From: Mycolicibacterium canariasense
GTDB taxonomy: Bacteria > Actinomycetota > Actinomycetes > Mycobacteriales > Mycobacteriaceae
NCBI RefSeq assembly: GCF_002101555.1
Contig: NZ_LQOL01000074.1
Location: forward strand, 35,589-99,588
Reading direction: 5' to 3'
DNA: 64,000 nt
The notes under the pieces are model-generated. The model was given only the letters and a program-made list of their open reading frames with translations. It had not been told where the DNA came from and did not search any database. A program made the position numbers and the translations under genes. Shown here one piece after another: positions 51,689 to 60,447 of the stretch (the stretch's first letter is position 1; the number at the start of each line of letters is the position of its first letter).

Positions 51689-53142
51689 TTGACGAGCCTC
51701 CTCTCCAGTCGGTCCGAAAGTTTGGTCAGGGCCATGATCACCACGAAGTAGATGATGCCGATGATCAGCCACATGGTGAACGACTGGTAGTTGCGGGCGA
51801 TGATCAGCCGGCCGGTCTGGGTCAGCTCGGCGATACCGATCACCGACAGGATCGAGGTGTCCTTCAGGGTGATGACGAACTGGTTGACATACGACGGGAT
51901 CATCGTCCTGATGGCTTGCGGCAAAATCACTCTGCGCATGGTCGGCAGGTACCCGATGCCCAGGCTGCGGGCCGCCTCCATCTGGCCCTTGTCCACCGAT
52001 TGGATACCGCCACGCACGATCTCGGTCATGTAGGCGCCGGCGTTGAGTGACAGGGTGATGATGCCCGCGGTCAGCGCCGTCATGGTGAATCCGAGGGCCG
52101 ACGGTATACCGAAGTAGATGAAGAACGCCTGCACCAGAAGCGGTGTGCCGCGGAAGATATCGACGTACGTGGTGCCGATGGCGCGCAGCCACACCGACCG
52201 CGACACCCGCAACAGACCGAAGACGATGCCGAGCACCAGGGCTATCGCGATCGAGACGACGGTCAGGATGATCGTCATCTTCAGGCCGCTCATCAGCACC
52301 GAGAAGGTGCTCTGCAGCAGACCGAAGAAGGAGTTGTCGGCCTCGGCGGCACCCTCACCGAGGTAGGTCTTGATGATCTCGTCGTAGCGGCCGGACTCTT
52401 TCAGGTGGTTCAGGCCGTCGTTGAACTTCTTGAGCAGCTCGGCGTTTTGGCCCTTGTTGACGGCGAACCCGTAGCTGGATCCCTTCTCCTTCGGGGTGAC
52501 GGTCTTGAATCCGTTGCCCTGCTGGATGCCGTAGAGCAGCACCGGGTAGTCCTCGAAGACGGCCACCGAATTGCCGGTCTTCACCTCTTCGAACATCGAG
52601 GCCGAGTCGGCGAACGAGACGATCTGGAAGCCGTACTTGTCCTTGATGGACTCGGCGAACTCGGCGCCTTCTGTCCCGTTCTTGACGGCGACCCGCTTGC
52701 CCTTCAGATCGGCGTAGGACTTGACGTCCTCGTTGGTCTTGAGCACGGCCATCTGCACGCCGGACTCGAAATACGGTTCGGAGAAGTCGAATACCTTCTT
52801 GCGGGCGTCGGTGATGGACATGCCCGCGATGACACCGGCGGCCTGATTGGCCTGGACCGCTTGCAGTGCCGCGTCGAAGCCGAGCGGCTTGATGTCGACG
52901 GTGAAGTTCTGGTCCTTGGCGATCTCACGGATGAGATCCATGTCGATGCCGACGAAATTGCCTTGTGCATCTTGGAATTCGAACGGGGCGAAGGTGGTGT
53001 CGGTGGCGATGACGTAGTTCTCGCCGTCCGCTGCGGCGGTGCCGGACGACAGCATCACGCTCAGCGCTCCGACCAGCAGCGCGCTGATCAACAATGCCAA
53101 TCGGTGCAGGACACCTCGTCGCCGACATGACCAACGCTTCAT
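51685..53142 (-). CDS. Fused substrate-binding protein and permease of an amino-acid ABC transporter
   Basis: A 485-aa protein from ATG 53142. A signal peptide (LALLISALLVGALSVMLSSG) leads to a type-3 solute-binding domain (~40-265; 'YVIATDTTFAPFEFQDAQG', 'FVGIDMDLIREIA', 'VAVKNGTEGAEFAESI'). A membrane domain follows (~275-485), with the EAA-type loop 'MEAARSLGIGYLPTMRRVILPQAI'. The fusion of SBP and permease is like GlnP of Gram-positive bacteria. It probably takes up glutamine, glutamate or another polar amino acid. Confidence 0.9.
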   Translation of the reverse strand: MKRWSCRRRGVLHRLALLISALLVGALSVMLSSGTAAADGENYVIATDTTFAPFEFQDAQGNFVGIDMDLIREIAKDQNFTVDIKPLGFDAALQAVQANQAAGVIAGMSITDARKKVFDFSEPYFESGVQMAVLKTNEDVKSYADLKGKRVAVKNGTEGAEFAESIKDKYGFQIVSFADSASMFEEVKTGNSVAVFEDYPVLLYGIQQGNGFKTVTPKEKGSSYGFAVNKGQNAELLKKFNDGLNHLKESGRYDEIIKTYLGEGAAEADNSFFGLLQSTFSVLMSGLKMTIILTVVSIAIALVLGIVFGLLRVSRSVWLRAIGTTYVDIFRGTPLLVQAFFIYFGIPSALGFTMTALTAGIITLSLNAGAYMTEIVRGGIQSVDKGQMEAARSLGIGYLPTMRRVILPQAIRTMIPSYVNQFVITLKDTSILSVIGIAELTQTGRLIIARNYQSFTMWLIIGIIYFVVIMALTKLSDRLERRLVK

Positions 53143-53216
53143 GCTGCGCCTCCCCTCATCCACGATGCGCGGAGGATAACGCTAGCGGGCGTCGTCGCTT
53201 CTTGTCACAGAACGGG

Positions 53217-54326
53217 TCATCGAGGCGTGCCGACCACCACCCGATTCCCCCCGCTGCGCTTGGCTTCGTACATGGCCAAGTCGGCGGCGCTGACCAGGTC
53301 GATGATCATGTCGGCCGGGGCGGGAGCGGCTTGCACATCACGGCGCGCGGCCATGGCGACGCCGATGCTGGCACTCACGTCGCCGAGCCGGGATGTGATG
53401 GCCTCGCAGAGCGGCGCGGCAATGACGGTGGCGTCGGCGGTCCAGGACATGGTCGCGAGGAGGAATTCCTCTCCCCCGGCCCGGCAGATCGCCGAGGCGG
53501 GCGGAGCGTGCTCACGCAGGATGTCGGCGACGTGCAGCAGCACCCGGTCGCCTTCGGCGTGGCCGAGGGTGTCGTTGATGCGCTTGAAATCGTCGAGGTC
53601 GACCATGATCGCGACGACGTACTCCGCGCCGTTTACCGGGTCGTTGATCAGCCGGCGTTCGACGGCGTCGAGGAATCCGCGCCGGTTGAGCAACCCCGTC
53701 AGGGCGTCGGTGTCGGAGCGGGTCGCGTACACGCTCATGGCCTTCGAGGTGCCGCGAATGGTGATGGGCGTCAGGGTGTTGAGCATGCTCAACAGCCAGA
53801 CCGCGGCGATGGCGGTCTCGGCGTTGACCTCGTGTGCCAGTCGGTACACGGCGCAGCCGGAGGCCGCCAGACCCGCGACCATGTTCAGCAGCAGCGCCCG
53901 GTTGCTGTGGAAGAACGCGATGTATCCGCTGGTGATGGGCATGGCGGCGCAGGTGAGGGCCGCCAGGGCGGCACTGGGCTGCCCGACGCTCCACCCTACG
54001 ATGCACGCGGTACAGAGCGAGACCGTGACGAGCGATTGACGGCGGGTGGGCCAGCGGGTGAGCCAGAACCACGTCATGACGCATGACAGGCAACACCCGA
54101 CCAGCGCGATGATGCCGGCGAAGACGAGGGTGACCTCGTGGTAGGTGGGCACCACCAGCGCCAGCGGCGCCAGCATCGACGATGCGGAGACGATGGCCAG
54201 CATGACGCGCGCCGAGTGGGCCAACCCGCGGTGGCGTAGGAAGGCGGTGACGGCGTCGAACTGGTCGGGCTGGTCCAGCCAGTCCGCCAGCCGTGTTGTG
54301 CCGATACCGCGCATCATTCCAACCAA
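53217..54326 (-). CDS. Membrane GGDEF-domain protein (diguanylate cyclase)
   Basis: A 369-aa protein. Five to six N-terminal helices form a membrane sensor (~40-190). The C-terminal ~170 residues are a GGDEF domain: 'DALTGLLNRRGFLDAVERR', 'VDLDDFKRINDTLGHAEGD' and the active-site loop CRAGGEEF, with GGEEF, which is compatible with activity. It should make cyclic di-GMP. Several Met codons near the N-terminus leave the start uncertain. The gene is alone between the ABC importer and arsR. Confidence 0.86.
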   Translation of the reverse strand: MVGMMRGIGTTRLADWLDQPDQFDAVTAFLRHRGLAHSARVMLAIVSASSMLAPLALVVPTYHEVTLVFAGIIALVGCCLSCVMTWFWLTRWPTRRQSLVTVSLCTACIVGWSVGQPSAALAALTCAAMPITSGYIAFFHSNRALLLNMVAGLAASGCAVYRLAHEVNAETAIAAVWLLSMLNTLTPITIRGTSKAMSVYATRSDTDALTGLLNRRGFLDAVERRLINDPVNGAEYVVAIMVDLDDFKRINDTLGHAEGDRVLLHVADILREHAPPASAICRAGGEEFLLATMSWTADATVIAAPLCEAITSRLGDVSASIGVAMAARRDVQAAPAPADMIIDLVSAADLAMYEAKRSGGNRVVVGTPR

Positions 54327-54531
54327 GGACCGATTGACACCTCGTGACGTGCGGGTTCGAGCGACATCGCACCAAGCGCGCCTGCGCCCGATTGGCGTGG
54401 CACGCAGCAGACCCGAACCCCCTGCACTACTGATAGAGGAACAGGGTAGTCAAATTTGCGCCAGCGTCAGCGGAATCGCATTTTCGGTAGCTCGATTTAG
54501 TTGCTGAAGCAACGAGTGAGGCTTGTGCTGC

Positions 54532-54891
54532 CTATGTGCAGCAGTTCGGGTCGAGCACGGCGCACAGCGCCGCCAGGGCGTCCCGGTGCGGGTGGTGGTA
54601 CACGTTCATCCCCCGGCGTTCCGATTCGACGATGCCGGCCCGACGTAGCTGGGACAGATGGTGGCTGACGGTCGACTCGCTGAGTTCGACCGCGGCGGCC
54701 AGGTCCGAGCTGCACACTTCCCCGTCGGGCGAGCTGAACAGCAGCGACACCAGCTTGACGCGCACCGGGTCGGCCAGCGCCTTGAGCCGCAACGCAATAC
54801 CGAGTGCCGCGTCGTCATCGAGCGGACCAGCAGCCACCGGAGCGCAACACACGGGAGCGGAGATGTCGAGAACCGGCAGGGCCTTGGGCAT
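54532..54891 (-). CDS. arsR: ArsR/SmtB-family metal(loid) repressor
   Basis: A 119-aa winged-helix repressor with DNA-recognition region 'LAAAVELSESTVSHHLSQLRRAGI'. Cysteines lie at VCCAP near the N-terminus, EVCSSDL before the recognition helix and NCCT at the very C-terminus, a set able to bind arsenite or a soft metal. It is divergent from cadI, an arrangement known for the M. tuberculosis Rv2642/cadI pair. An operator-like dyad lies in the 94-bp gap. The exact metal cannot be read. Confidence 0.86.
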   Translation of the reverse strand: MPKALPVLDISAPVCCAPVAAGPLDDDAALGIALRLKALADPVRVKLVSLLFSSPDGEVCSSDLAAAVELSESTVSHHLSQLRRAGIVESERRGMNVYHHPHRDALAALCAVLDPNCCT

Positions 54892-54916
54892 GGCACCGAT
54901 GATGCCAGAGACATTG

Positions 54917-54965
54917 ACATATGTCGAAGAGGTGGCATCATGGTGGGGACAAGTTCGATATATGT
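54917..54965. promoter_or_regulatory. ArsR-type operator between arsR and cadI
   Basis: ACATATGTCGAA (54917-54928) and TTCGATATATGT (54954-54965) are inverted repeats that match at 11 of 12 positions, separated by 25 bp. The left arm contains the palindrome GACATATGTC. The element covers both divergent promoters and ends 20 bp before the cadI ATG, the expected place for the encoded repressor. Confidence 0.75.
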
Positions 54966-54985
54966 CTCACAGGTGGAGGTTAGCC

Positions 54986-55402
54986 ATGTCCCGCGTACAA
55001 CTTGCCCTCAATGTCGATGACCTCGACGTGGCGATCGAGTTCTACTCGAAGCTGTTCAACACCGCACCGGCGAAGGTGAAGCCGGGCTATGCCAACTTCG
55101 CCGTCGCCGAGCCGGCCCTGAAGCTGGTGTTGATCGAGAATCCCGGCAACGGCGGCACGCTCAACCATCTGGGCGTGGAGGTGGCGTCGAGCGACACCGT
55201 GCACCAGGAGATCGGCCGCCTCACCGATGCCGGCCTGTTCACCGAGGAGGAGATCGGCACGACGTGCTGCTTCGCCACCCAGGACAAGGTGTGGGTCAGC
55301 GGTCCCGGCGGTGAGAAGTGGGAGGTCTACACCGTGCTCGCCGACTCCGAAACCTTCGGCCCGGCGCCGCAGGCCGACGAGACGGCCACCTGCTGTCGGT
55401 GA
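54986..55402 (+). CDS. cadI: ArsI/CadI-type vicinal oxygen chelate protein
   Basis: A 138-aa glyoxalase-fold protein with GGTGGAGG upstream of ATG 54986. VOC motifs: 'VQLALNVDDLDVAIEFYSKLFN', 'LNHLGVEV' (metal His) and 'GEKWEVYTV' (metal Glu). The TTCCF pair of cysteines and the C-terminal TCCR fit ArsI C-As lyases and CadI. The likely role is resistance to arsenicals or cadmium, induced by relief of ArsR. Confidence 0.88.
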   Translation: MSRVQLALNVDDLDVAIEFYSKLFNTAPAKVKPGYANFAVAEPALKLVLIENPGNGGTLNHLGVEVASSDTVHQEIGRLTDAGLFTEEEIGTTCCFATQDKVWVSGPGGEKWEVYTVLADSETFGPAPQADETATCCR

Positions 55403-55642
55403 GCCGGCGCCCCCGCCACTCACGACGTCTTCGACACGGCCCCACCCCGACGCAGTGCGCACGGCGGACTCAGCCGTTGTGCCACATGAGAATTCAAGGG
55501 GGATAGTCGCGAGCAAGGCTGCGTGCCGTTTCTGCGTACTCAGAATGCCGGCCGGTAGCAGATGGCGCGGCTGTCGGCCAATCGGAGGACATCCGAGCAA
55601 AGCACGCTAACCCTATTGACCCTGTAGTTAATATTGCCCGCT

Positions 55643-55939
55643 GTGACCAGGCTGGCCTTGCTCCTCTCCGGATTTCTCGCGGTTGTCGCGTTTTGCCCTG
55701 TTGCCGCAGCGAGTGCGTTCGGTGCACCGACTGCGCATCGGTTCGTCGGTGATGCACCCGCCAAGCAAAGCTCCGATTGCGATCCGAACTATTCGGGGTG
55801 TGTCCCGGTCGCCAGCGACGTCGACTGCGCCGGCGGCAGTGGCAACGGCCCCGAGTACGTCCAAGGTCCGATAAAGGTGATCGGTGACGACATCTACGAC
55901 CTCGACCGCGATGGTGACGGGATCGCCTGCGACTCGTAG
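55643..55939 (+). CDS. Exported excalibur (calcium-binding) domain protein
   Basis: A 98-aa protein from GTG 55643. Signal peptide (LALLLSGFLAVVAFCPVAAASA), then an excalibur domain: 'DCDPNYSGCVPVASDVDCAGG' and 'YDLDRDGDGIACDS', with the DxDxDG calcium loop and conserved cysteines intact. It is common in actinobacterial surface proteins. Function unknown. Confidence 0.84.
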   Translation: MTRLALLLSGFLAVVAFCPVAAASAFGAPTAHRFVGDAPAKQSSDCDPNYSGCVPVASDVDCAGGSGNGPEYVQGPIKVIGDDIYDLDRDGDGIACDS

Positions 55940-56028
55940 TAGCGCAGGCAGAAATCTGGTCTCCGGTTGAGGCTGGAAGGATTTCGGTGCGCCACCGGCG
56001 CGGCAACCGTGGCTAACGTTGAGCAGTG

Positions 56029-56448
56029 ATGAGTGCCGCCGACCAGCCGCCCACCCACGAGGCGGCGGAAGCCGCTGGTGACGTCGTGGCGCCGACTGCG
56101 CCTCGGCACCCGCGCGGTGTCCGAATCGCTGACGTCACCGTGTTCGTCTTGCTGGTGTGCGTCCAGGCCGCTGGTGTCGGCGTCACGCTCTTGAGCGTGC
56201 TTGTGCTGCCGATGAGCATCGACAATTGTGCCTACCAGACCTGCGGTGACGAGAAGTGGATCAGCTACGCGATCTGGATGGCGCTGGCCTCGATGGCGCC
56301 GGCCGGTTTGTTCACCGGAATTGGCATTATTCAGCTGGTGCGCAACAGGATTGGGTTCTGGCTCGCGCTTGTCGGGGCTGTCGCTCAATGGTCGCTGATC
56401 TATGGAGCGTGGCGGATGGCGGCTTTGGCGGGTCCGGTAGTCGGCTGA
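56029..56448 (+). CDS. Small membrane protein
   Basis: A 139-aa protein with a hydrophilic N-terminus and three helices (VTVFVLLVCVQAAGVGVTLLSVLVL, YAIWMALASMAPAGLFTGIGIIQLV, FWLALVGAVAQWSLIYGAW). A conserved-looking loop 'DNCAYQTCGDEKW' carries two Cys on one face. Such proteins are frequent in mycobacteria; no function is recognised. A GTG one codon earlier is also possible. Confidence 0.7.
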   Translation: MSAADQPPTHEAAEAAGDVVAPTAPRHPRGVRIADVTVFVLLVCVQAAGVGVTLLSVLVLPMSIDNCAYQTCGDEKWISYAIWMALASMAPAGLFTGIGIIQLVRNRIGFWLALVGAVAQWSLIYGAWRMAALAGPVVG

Positions 56449-56812
56449 CGCGGTAATCCGATGCGCCCAGCGGCGACCGTCCACCCCAGCGTTCCAACCT
56501 CAGGACGTGCAACAGTCTGTTCAAGAGGTCGCGCAGACGAAACACACCGGTGCAGCGGATTCGGCCCGGCAGCCGGATAGGCGGTGAACACACGCGGACG
56601 GATCAAAATGATGGGATGAACTTGGTGCCGTCACCCATGTTTTGATGCCGGGACGACGGCATCCCGTAGCAGGTCGTCGAAGCCGCACCCAAAGGTGTTC
56701 CGGAATGCGGCACCGCATTGACGCGAGATGATATGCGTGACGCGGGGCCGCCCTTCGACATCATCGAGCAGTACCTGCCGCCCGACCCGAACGACCCCGC
56801 GAACCACGCCTG
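56449..56812. other. Non-core gap with a short coupled reading frame
   Basis: No full gene is supported in these 364 bp. The end holds a frame at 56733-56813 whose 26-residue product ends PPFDIIEQYLPPDPNDPANHA-like; the frame is open upstream to about 56670. Its TGA overlaps an ATG at 56813 as TGATG. It may be the remnant tail of a larger protein cut off from its 5' part. Confidence 0.4.
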
Positions 56813-56854
56813 ATGCGGGACTCACGGCCCAGCGAAGAAAGGCGCCAGCCCAAA

Positions 56855-57364
56855 ATGCAGAAGTACGTATTAGCTTTCGACGGCGGCACGATGGCCATGG
56901 AACTGGGCAGGTTTGCCGACCTCGGCTACTTCTCTGGACCGCTCCACAAGATGAACGGCGACGATAAGTGGGCATTGAACCTGACCCGCCTGCCCGAAGG
57001 ACTGAGGTATCAAGGCGCCCTCGACCAAGAGCTCGAGGCAACAGCCTTCATACAAGCTGGCGGCTCCGCCGACTGCATGACGATCGAGATCCGCCAACCG
57101 GGCGGGCATGAATGGGGCGTTGAATCCGTGTGGTCAGTTGTCGGGCATGCATCCGCAGACCGACAGGAGCGAGATGTTCCAATCAAGCTTCCTCGCAGCA
57201 CTCAAATGATCAGCGAAGCTGAGGTTTTCGATGCGGACGAGGCCGCAGATCTCTTCTTTCAATATTACAAGACCGGCCAGCTGCCGGCCGGCTACGCGTT
57301 GCGCCCCCTACAAGGCTGGAAGGCGGATGGCACGCCAGTAGACCTACGGGGCAAGATCAGTTAA
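56855..57364 (+). CDS. Orphan protein of unknown function
   Basis: A 169-aa protein from ATG 56855 (AAAGG upstream); an earlier in-frame ATG at 56813 overlaps the stop of a short upstream frame. No signal peptide, helix or catalytic motif is seen. It is acidic-neutral and globular-looking ('MAMELGRFADLGYFSGPL', 'CMTIEIRQPGGHEWGVESVW', 'DADEAADLFFQYYKTGQLPAGYALRPL'). The last segment resembles the C-terminal parts of small immunity proteins, but I cannot name a family. GC is lower than the core genes, and the tRNA/integrase scar follows. Confidence 0.65.
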   Translation: MQKYVLAFDGGTMAMELGRFADLGYFSGPLHKMNGDDKWALNLTRLPEGLRYQGALDQELEATAFIQAGGSADCMTIEIRQPGGHEWGVESVWSVVGHASADRQERDVPIKLPRSTQMISEAEVFDADEAADLFFQYYKTGQLPAGYALRPLQGWKADGTPVDLRGKIS

Positions 57365-57520
57365 GCAGGGCCTGTAACTGCTCGCCTGATTACGAAGCAT
57401 CCCAGTAAGAGCTCGATCGTGACAGCGTCGCCGGCCTGAAAGGCGCTGACGCAGAGGCCGAAGTGCGAGCATCTGCTCACGCGTTCGATGCCAAACCTGC
57501 CTCGACCTGAATGTTCCCGG

Positions 57521-57594
57521 TGCCCCCAGTCGGACTCGAACCGACACTTGGCGGATTTTAAGTCCGCTGCCTCTGCCAATTGGGCTATGGGGGC
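57521..57594 (-). tRNA. tRNA-Leu (anticodon UAA)
   Basis: A 74-nt cloverleaf on the minus strand. The acceptor stem GCCCCCA/TGGGGGC pairs fully, the anticodon stem GCGGA/TCCGC encloses loop CTTAAAA (anticodon TAA, reads UUA, Leu), and the T arm is GTCGG-TTCGAGT-CCGAC. CCA is not encoded. The variable region is only about five bases, short for a leucine tRNA. The 3' half could serve as an integrase attachment site, and an integrase fragment lies 9 bp from its 5' end. Confidence 0.9.
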
Positions 57595-57602
57595 CTTGCA
57601 GC

Positions 57603-58235
57603 TCAGAGCATACTTTTGGCCGTTTCGGCCTTCCTCTGACGTCCTGGGTACCGCAGTGATACCGCAGTGCTGTCGATGGCCTTGCCCAGCGAATCAGCCA
57701 CGCCGCTTAAATCGTCGTTGAGCAGGTGGCCATACCGGTCGAGCGTCATTGCGGCGGTCGCGTGCCCCAGGAGTCTCTGCACGACCTTGACGTTAGCGCC
57801 TGCGCTAATCGCCAGCGACGCCGTGGTGTGTCTTAGGCCGTGAGGTACCAGCCCTTCGATGCCGACGTCTGCACATGCGTTGTCGAATGCCCAGCGGTAC
57901 TCACCTAGTGGCAGGAACCCGCCCTTCCGACTGGGAAACACCAGCGCGTTCGGGTCAACGGGTAACTCGGCGTCGAGCTTCTTCCAGACAGGTTCAGGCA
58001 CAGGCACGTGACGATCCCGCTTCGTCTTGGTCGTCGACTCCACGATGCCCTTGCCGGTGACCGCGGTTGCGGACGAGCGCACCGTCAGCACCCGTTCCCC
58101 CACTTGCCGGCGCCGCAACGCGACGGCTTCGCCGAACCTCAGCCCGCAGTAGCCCAGGACCAGCGTCAGCGTCTCGAACCGATCAGCGGCCTTGGCCAGC
58201 ATCAACAGCTCGGCATGACTCAGGTAGCGCCGGTG
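57603..58235 (-). pseudogene. Tyrosine recombinase (integrase), 5'-truncated
   Basis: About 210 C-terminal residues of a phage-type integrase remain, starting at RYLSHAELLMLAKAADRF near 58229 with no proper start. The catalytic set is complete: Arg in GLRFGEA, HGLRHT (His-x-x-Arg), LGHATAAMTLDRYGHL (His and Tyr). The N-terminal arm-binding and core-binding domains are gone. Upstream of ~58235 the DNA belongs to another gene in another frame (Gly/Pro-rich protein at 58183-59601), so a deletion or recombination joined them. Probably inactive. Confidence 0.85.
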
Positions 58236-59601
58236 GAACGGCCGCGGCTGGCGGTCCCATCGAACCGGGCGACAGCATCATCGGTGCACCCGCACCGGTC
58301 CCCATCCCCGTCCCGGTGGGCGCGGCAGCAGGGACGGCCGGGGCCACCACACCGGGCTGCGCCGCGGCCGGCGAGATGCCCCCGCCAGGGGCGGCGGCGG
58401 CCGGTGTGGCATGCACACCACCGCCCGCTGACAGGGCCGGCGACGGACTCGCTGGAGCCGGCGGCAGCGCAGGCGGTATCCCACCGCCCATGCCCGCCGT
58501 CGCCGCCGCTCCCTGATTGAACGCAGACAACGGCGACACGGATGATCCCGCGCCCGTAGATAACCCCGGAACGCCGCCAGCAGTCGGCAATCCGCTTCCG
58601 GCGCCAGGCATTTGACCCAGACCGCTACTCAGCGGATTAGAGCCCGCCCCCGGCATACCGCCGCTTCCCAGACCACCGGGCATCTTCGGAATCCCGCCGC
58701 CGGGACCCAGCCCACCGCCGCCACTGCCCAACCCGCCCATCGACGGCGCACCGCCGCCGAGCAGCGAGGCCGCCGCTGGCCGCGGCGCAGGAGTCATCCC
58801 CGGCTGAGTGACCGGACTCGACGCCGCGAGTCCCTCATCGCCAACACCCGCTTTGCCCGTCCCCGCGTCGACGCCAGGGGACACCCCCGGTTGCGTGACG
58901 GAGGTACCGGCTTTGTCTGTTGACGCATCTGCTGTCGTTGGAGCGTCACTCCCCTCTTGAAGGGGCGTCCTCTTGGGGTTGTCTTCAGCGTCCTGACGCG
59001 GTGTCTTCTTAGGGTTATCTACTTGCTCGATTCCCGGTGACGGCTCATCCAGGGGTTGTACGGGTGGGCTGGCGGGGACGTCGCCCCATCTCGTCAAAAG
59101 GTCTAAGGCTCTGACGTTTTCGCTGCTCTTCTTGAACGACGCTTGCGCGGCCATCGCAGCCGTCACCCCCGCCTCGGTCTGATACCTGGCCATGCCGTGA
59201 TACCGAGGCACGAGCGCTTCCGCTCCGCCGGGCAGCTTCGCGGCGGCGATCTTGGGATCGGCCTCCCGGATCAGCTGCTCCTGACCGGCACGCGTGTCAC
59301 GCAACACGGTGGCGATGTCGGCGCACTTATTGGCCACCTTGTCGTGCCACTCGGCGATCGTCTTGGCCTCCTCGGCCAGCACCGCCCCGGCGCGGTGTGC
59401 CTCGTCGAAGCCCTGAGAATCGGCGGCATCGCGGAACGCCGCGTTGCCGGTGACGATCTTCTGGTGGATGCCGTCCCATGCCGTCGCGCCAGCCAGGTAG
59501 GCCTGCTCCTGGGCGTCCCAGTGCGAAGCATCGGGCGGTTCCATGTCCGGCTTGACGATCAGCCGCCCATACGAGCCCGCTAACCCTCCAGTGACAGGCA
59601 T
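58183..59601 (-). pseudogene. ESX-substrate-like helical/Gly-Pro-rich protein, 3' end replaced
   Basis: A frame of 472 codons from ATG 59601. The first ~170 residues look all-helical and contain 'DASHWDAQEQAYLAGATAWDGIHQKIV' and 'AKTIAEWHDKVANKCADIATVLRDT' (WxG-like and long heptads, as in ESX/PE-PPE-type secreted proteins). A charged linker and a ~230-residue Gly/Pro/Ala-rich tail follow. The last residues after PPAAAVPPA are read out of frame from integrase DNA, so the natural C-terminus is missing. Its ATG overlaps the TGA of a short upstream frame. I cannot name a family. Confidence 0.6.
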
Positions 59602-59723
59602 CAGGAGAGCCCGCATTTCTCGTCGATCACGTCGACGAGATCGTTGCCGCGCGTGATGGCCGCATTAGACGCATCCCAGTCCCTCACGTTGACTCCGTGC
59701 ATGGCGTCTATCTGAGATGCCAT
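59601..59723 (-). CDS. Short frame coupled to the ESX-like gene (possibly a 3' fragment)
   Basis: Forty residues from ATG 59723, 'MASQIDAMHGVNVRDWDASNA' to DEKCGLS, whose TGA overlaps the ATG at 59601 (TGATG). The TGA at 59747-59749 limits the frame upstream. This could be a small genuine gene or the tail of a gene broken by frameshifts in the odd-composition stretch upstream. Confidence 0.4.
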   Translation of the reverse strand: MASQIDAMHGVNVRDWDASNAAITRGNDLVDVIDEKCGLS

Positions 59724-59759
59724 CCAGTCCGAGAAAAATGACTGAATTCAGAAGATCCC

Positions 59760-60087
59760 TCCAAGGTGGACGACCCGGATGGCTCAGCACGCTCACTGCG
59801 CGCGTTGCACGCGATGCGCGCTTGCCGCGCGCGCAGAGCGCCTGACACGCACATTGCGTGTTGTGCTCGGGCGCCACGCATCGCTCCCTGCGCGTGTAGT
59901 GCTGAAGCGCCGGGTGTTCATGGGGGGGGCTCGCGGCATCGGCGGAAACGATCTCGGCGACGGCGCGGCCGACGTCAGCGATGCCCGTGGTCGCACCGGT
60001 CTGATGGAGGATGCAGTCGGCCAGCGGATAGAACCCGATGAGGGCGACTGCAGCGATGAGGACGGCCGCGGCCTGAATGCGCGACAC
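59760..60087 (-). pseudogene. Degraded exported/membrane protein with a C8 tract
   Basis: From GTG 60087 the first ~50 residues look like a real N-terminus with a membrane segment (AAAVLIAAVALIGFYPLADCIL). They are followed, after a run of eight C (59932-59939), by sequence with odd composition (many GCGC/TGCGCG steps and Arg/Cys-rich products in all frames). A slippage in the homopolymer is the simple explanation for a broken gene. Weak support. Confidence 0.35.
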
Positions 60088-60447
60088 GCCCGTCAGCCAT
60101 GGGGATGTCGTGCAGCAAGCGAGTTACCACTGGCGGGAAATGCGCTCGTATAAAGATCCCAGGGGCATTGTTAAAGCCTGGTTGCTGGGCTGAGGCTAGG
60201 TATATGACGCCGTGCCTCAATGGTTGGAAAACGCACCGCCGTGCCAGAAAAGGGCCTCCGTCACGTGGCGTTTCACCACCGTGTCCACACTTTGGCCCAA
60301 GATAAGACCCGGCAGGCCACGTTGGTCTGCCTCGAGAAGAGGGAAGCTGGCCGACAGCACACACCTGGCCGGGTGTGTACCACGCTGATCGACCAGCTCC
60401 CGTGGCCCCCACTCAGAGCGCAAACAACGAGAAAGGACGTGATCAGT
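60088..60447. other. Non-coding stretch of lower GC
   Basis: No frame in these 360 bp has family, codon or ribosome-binding support; a 118-codon minus frame overlaps the better-supported gene at 60448 and shows no domain. It may hold the promoter of that gene. Confidence 0.4.

Noticed and set aside
53217..54326. Inactive GGDEF domain
   Set aside because: The loop reads GGEEF, a variant that is normally active, so loss of function cannot be claimed.
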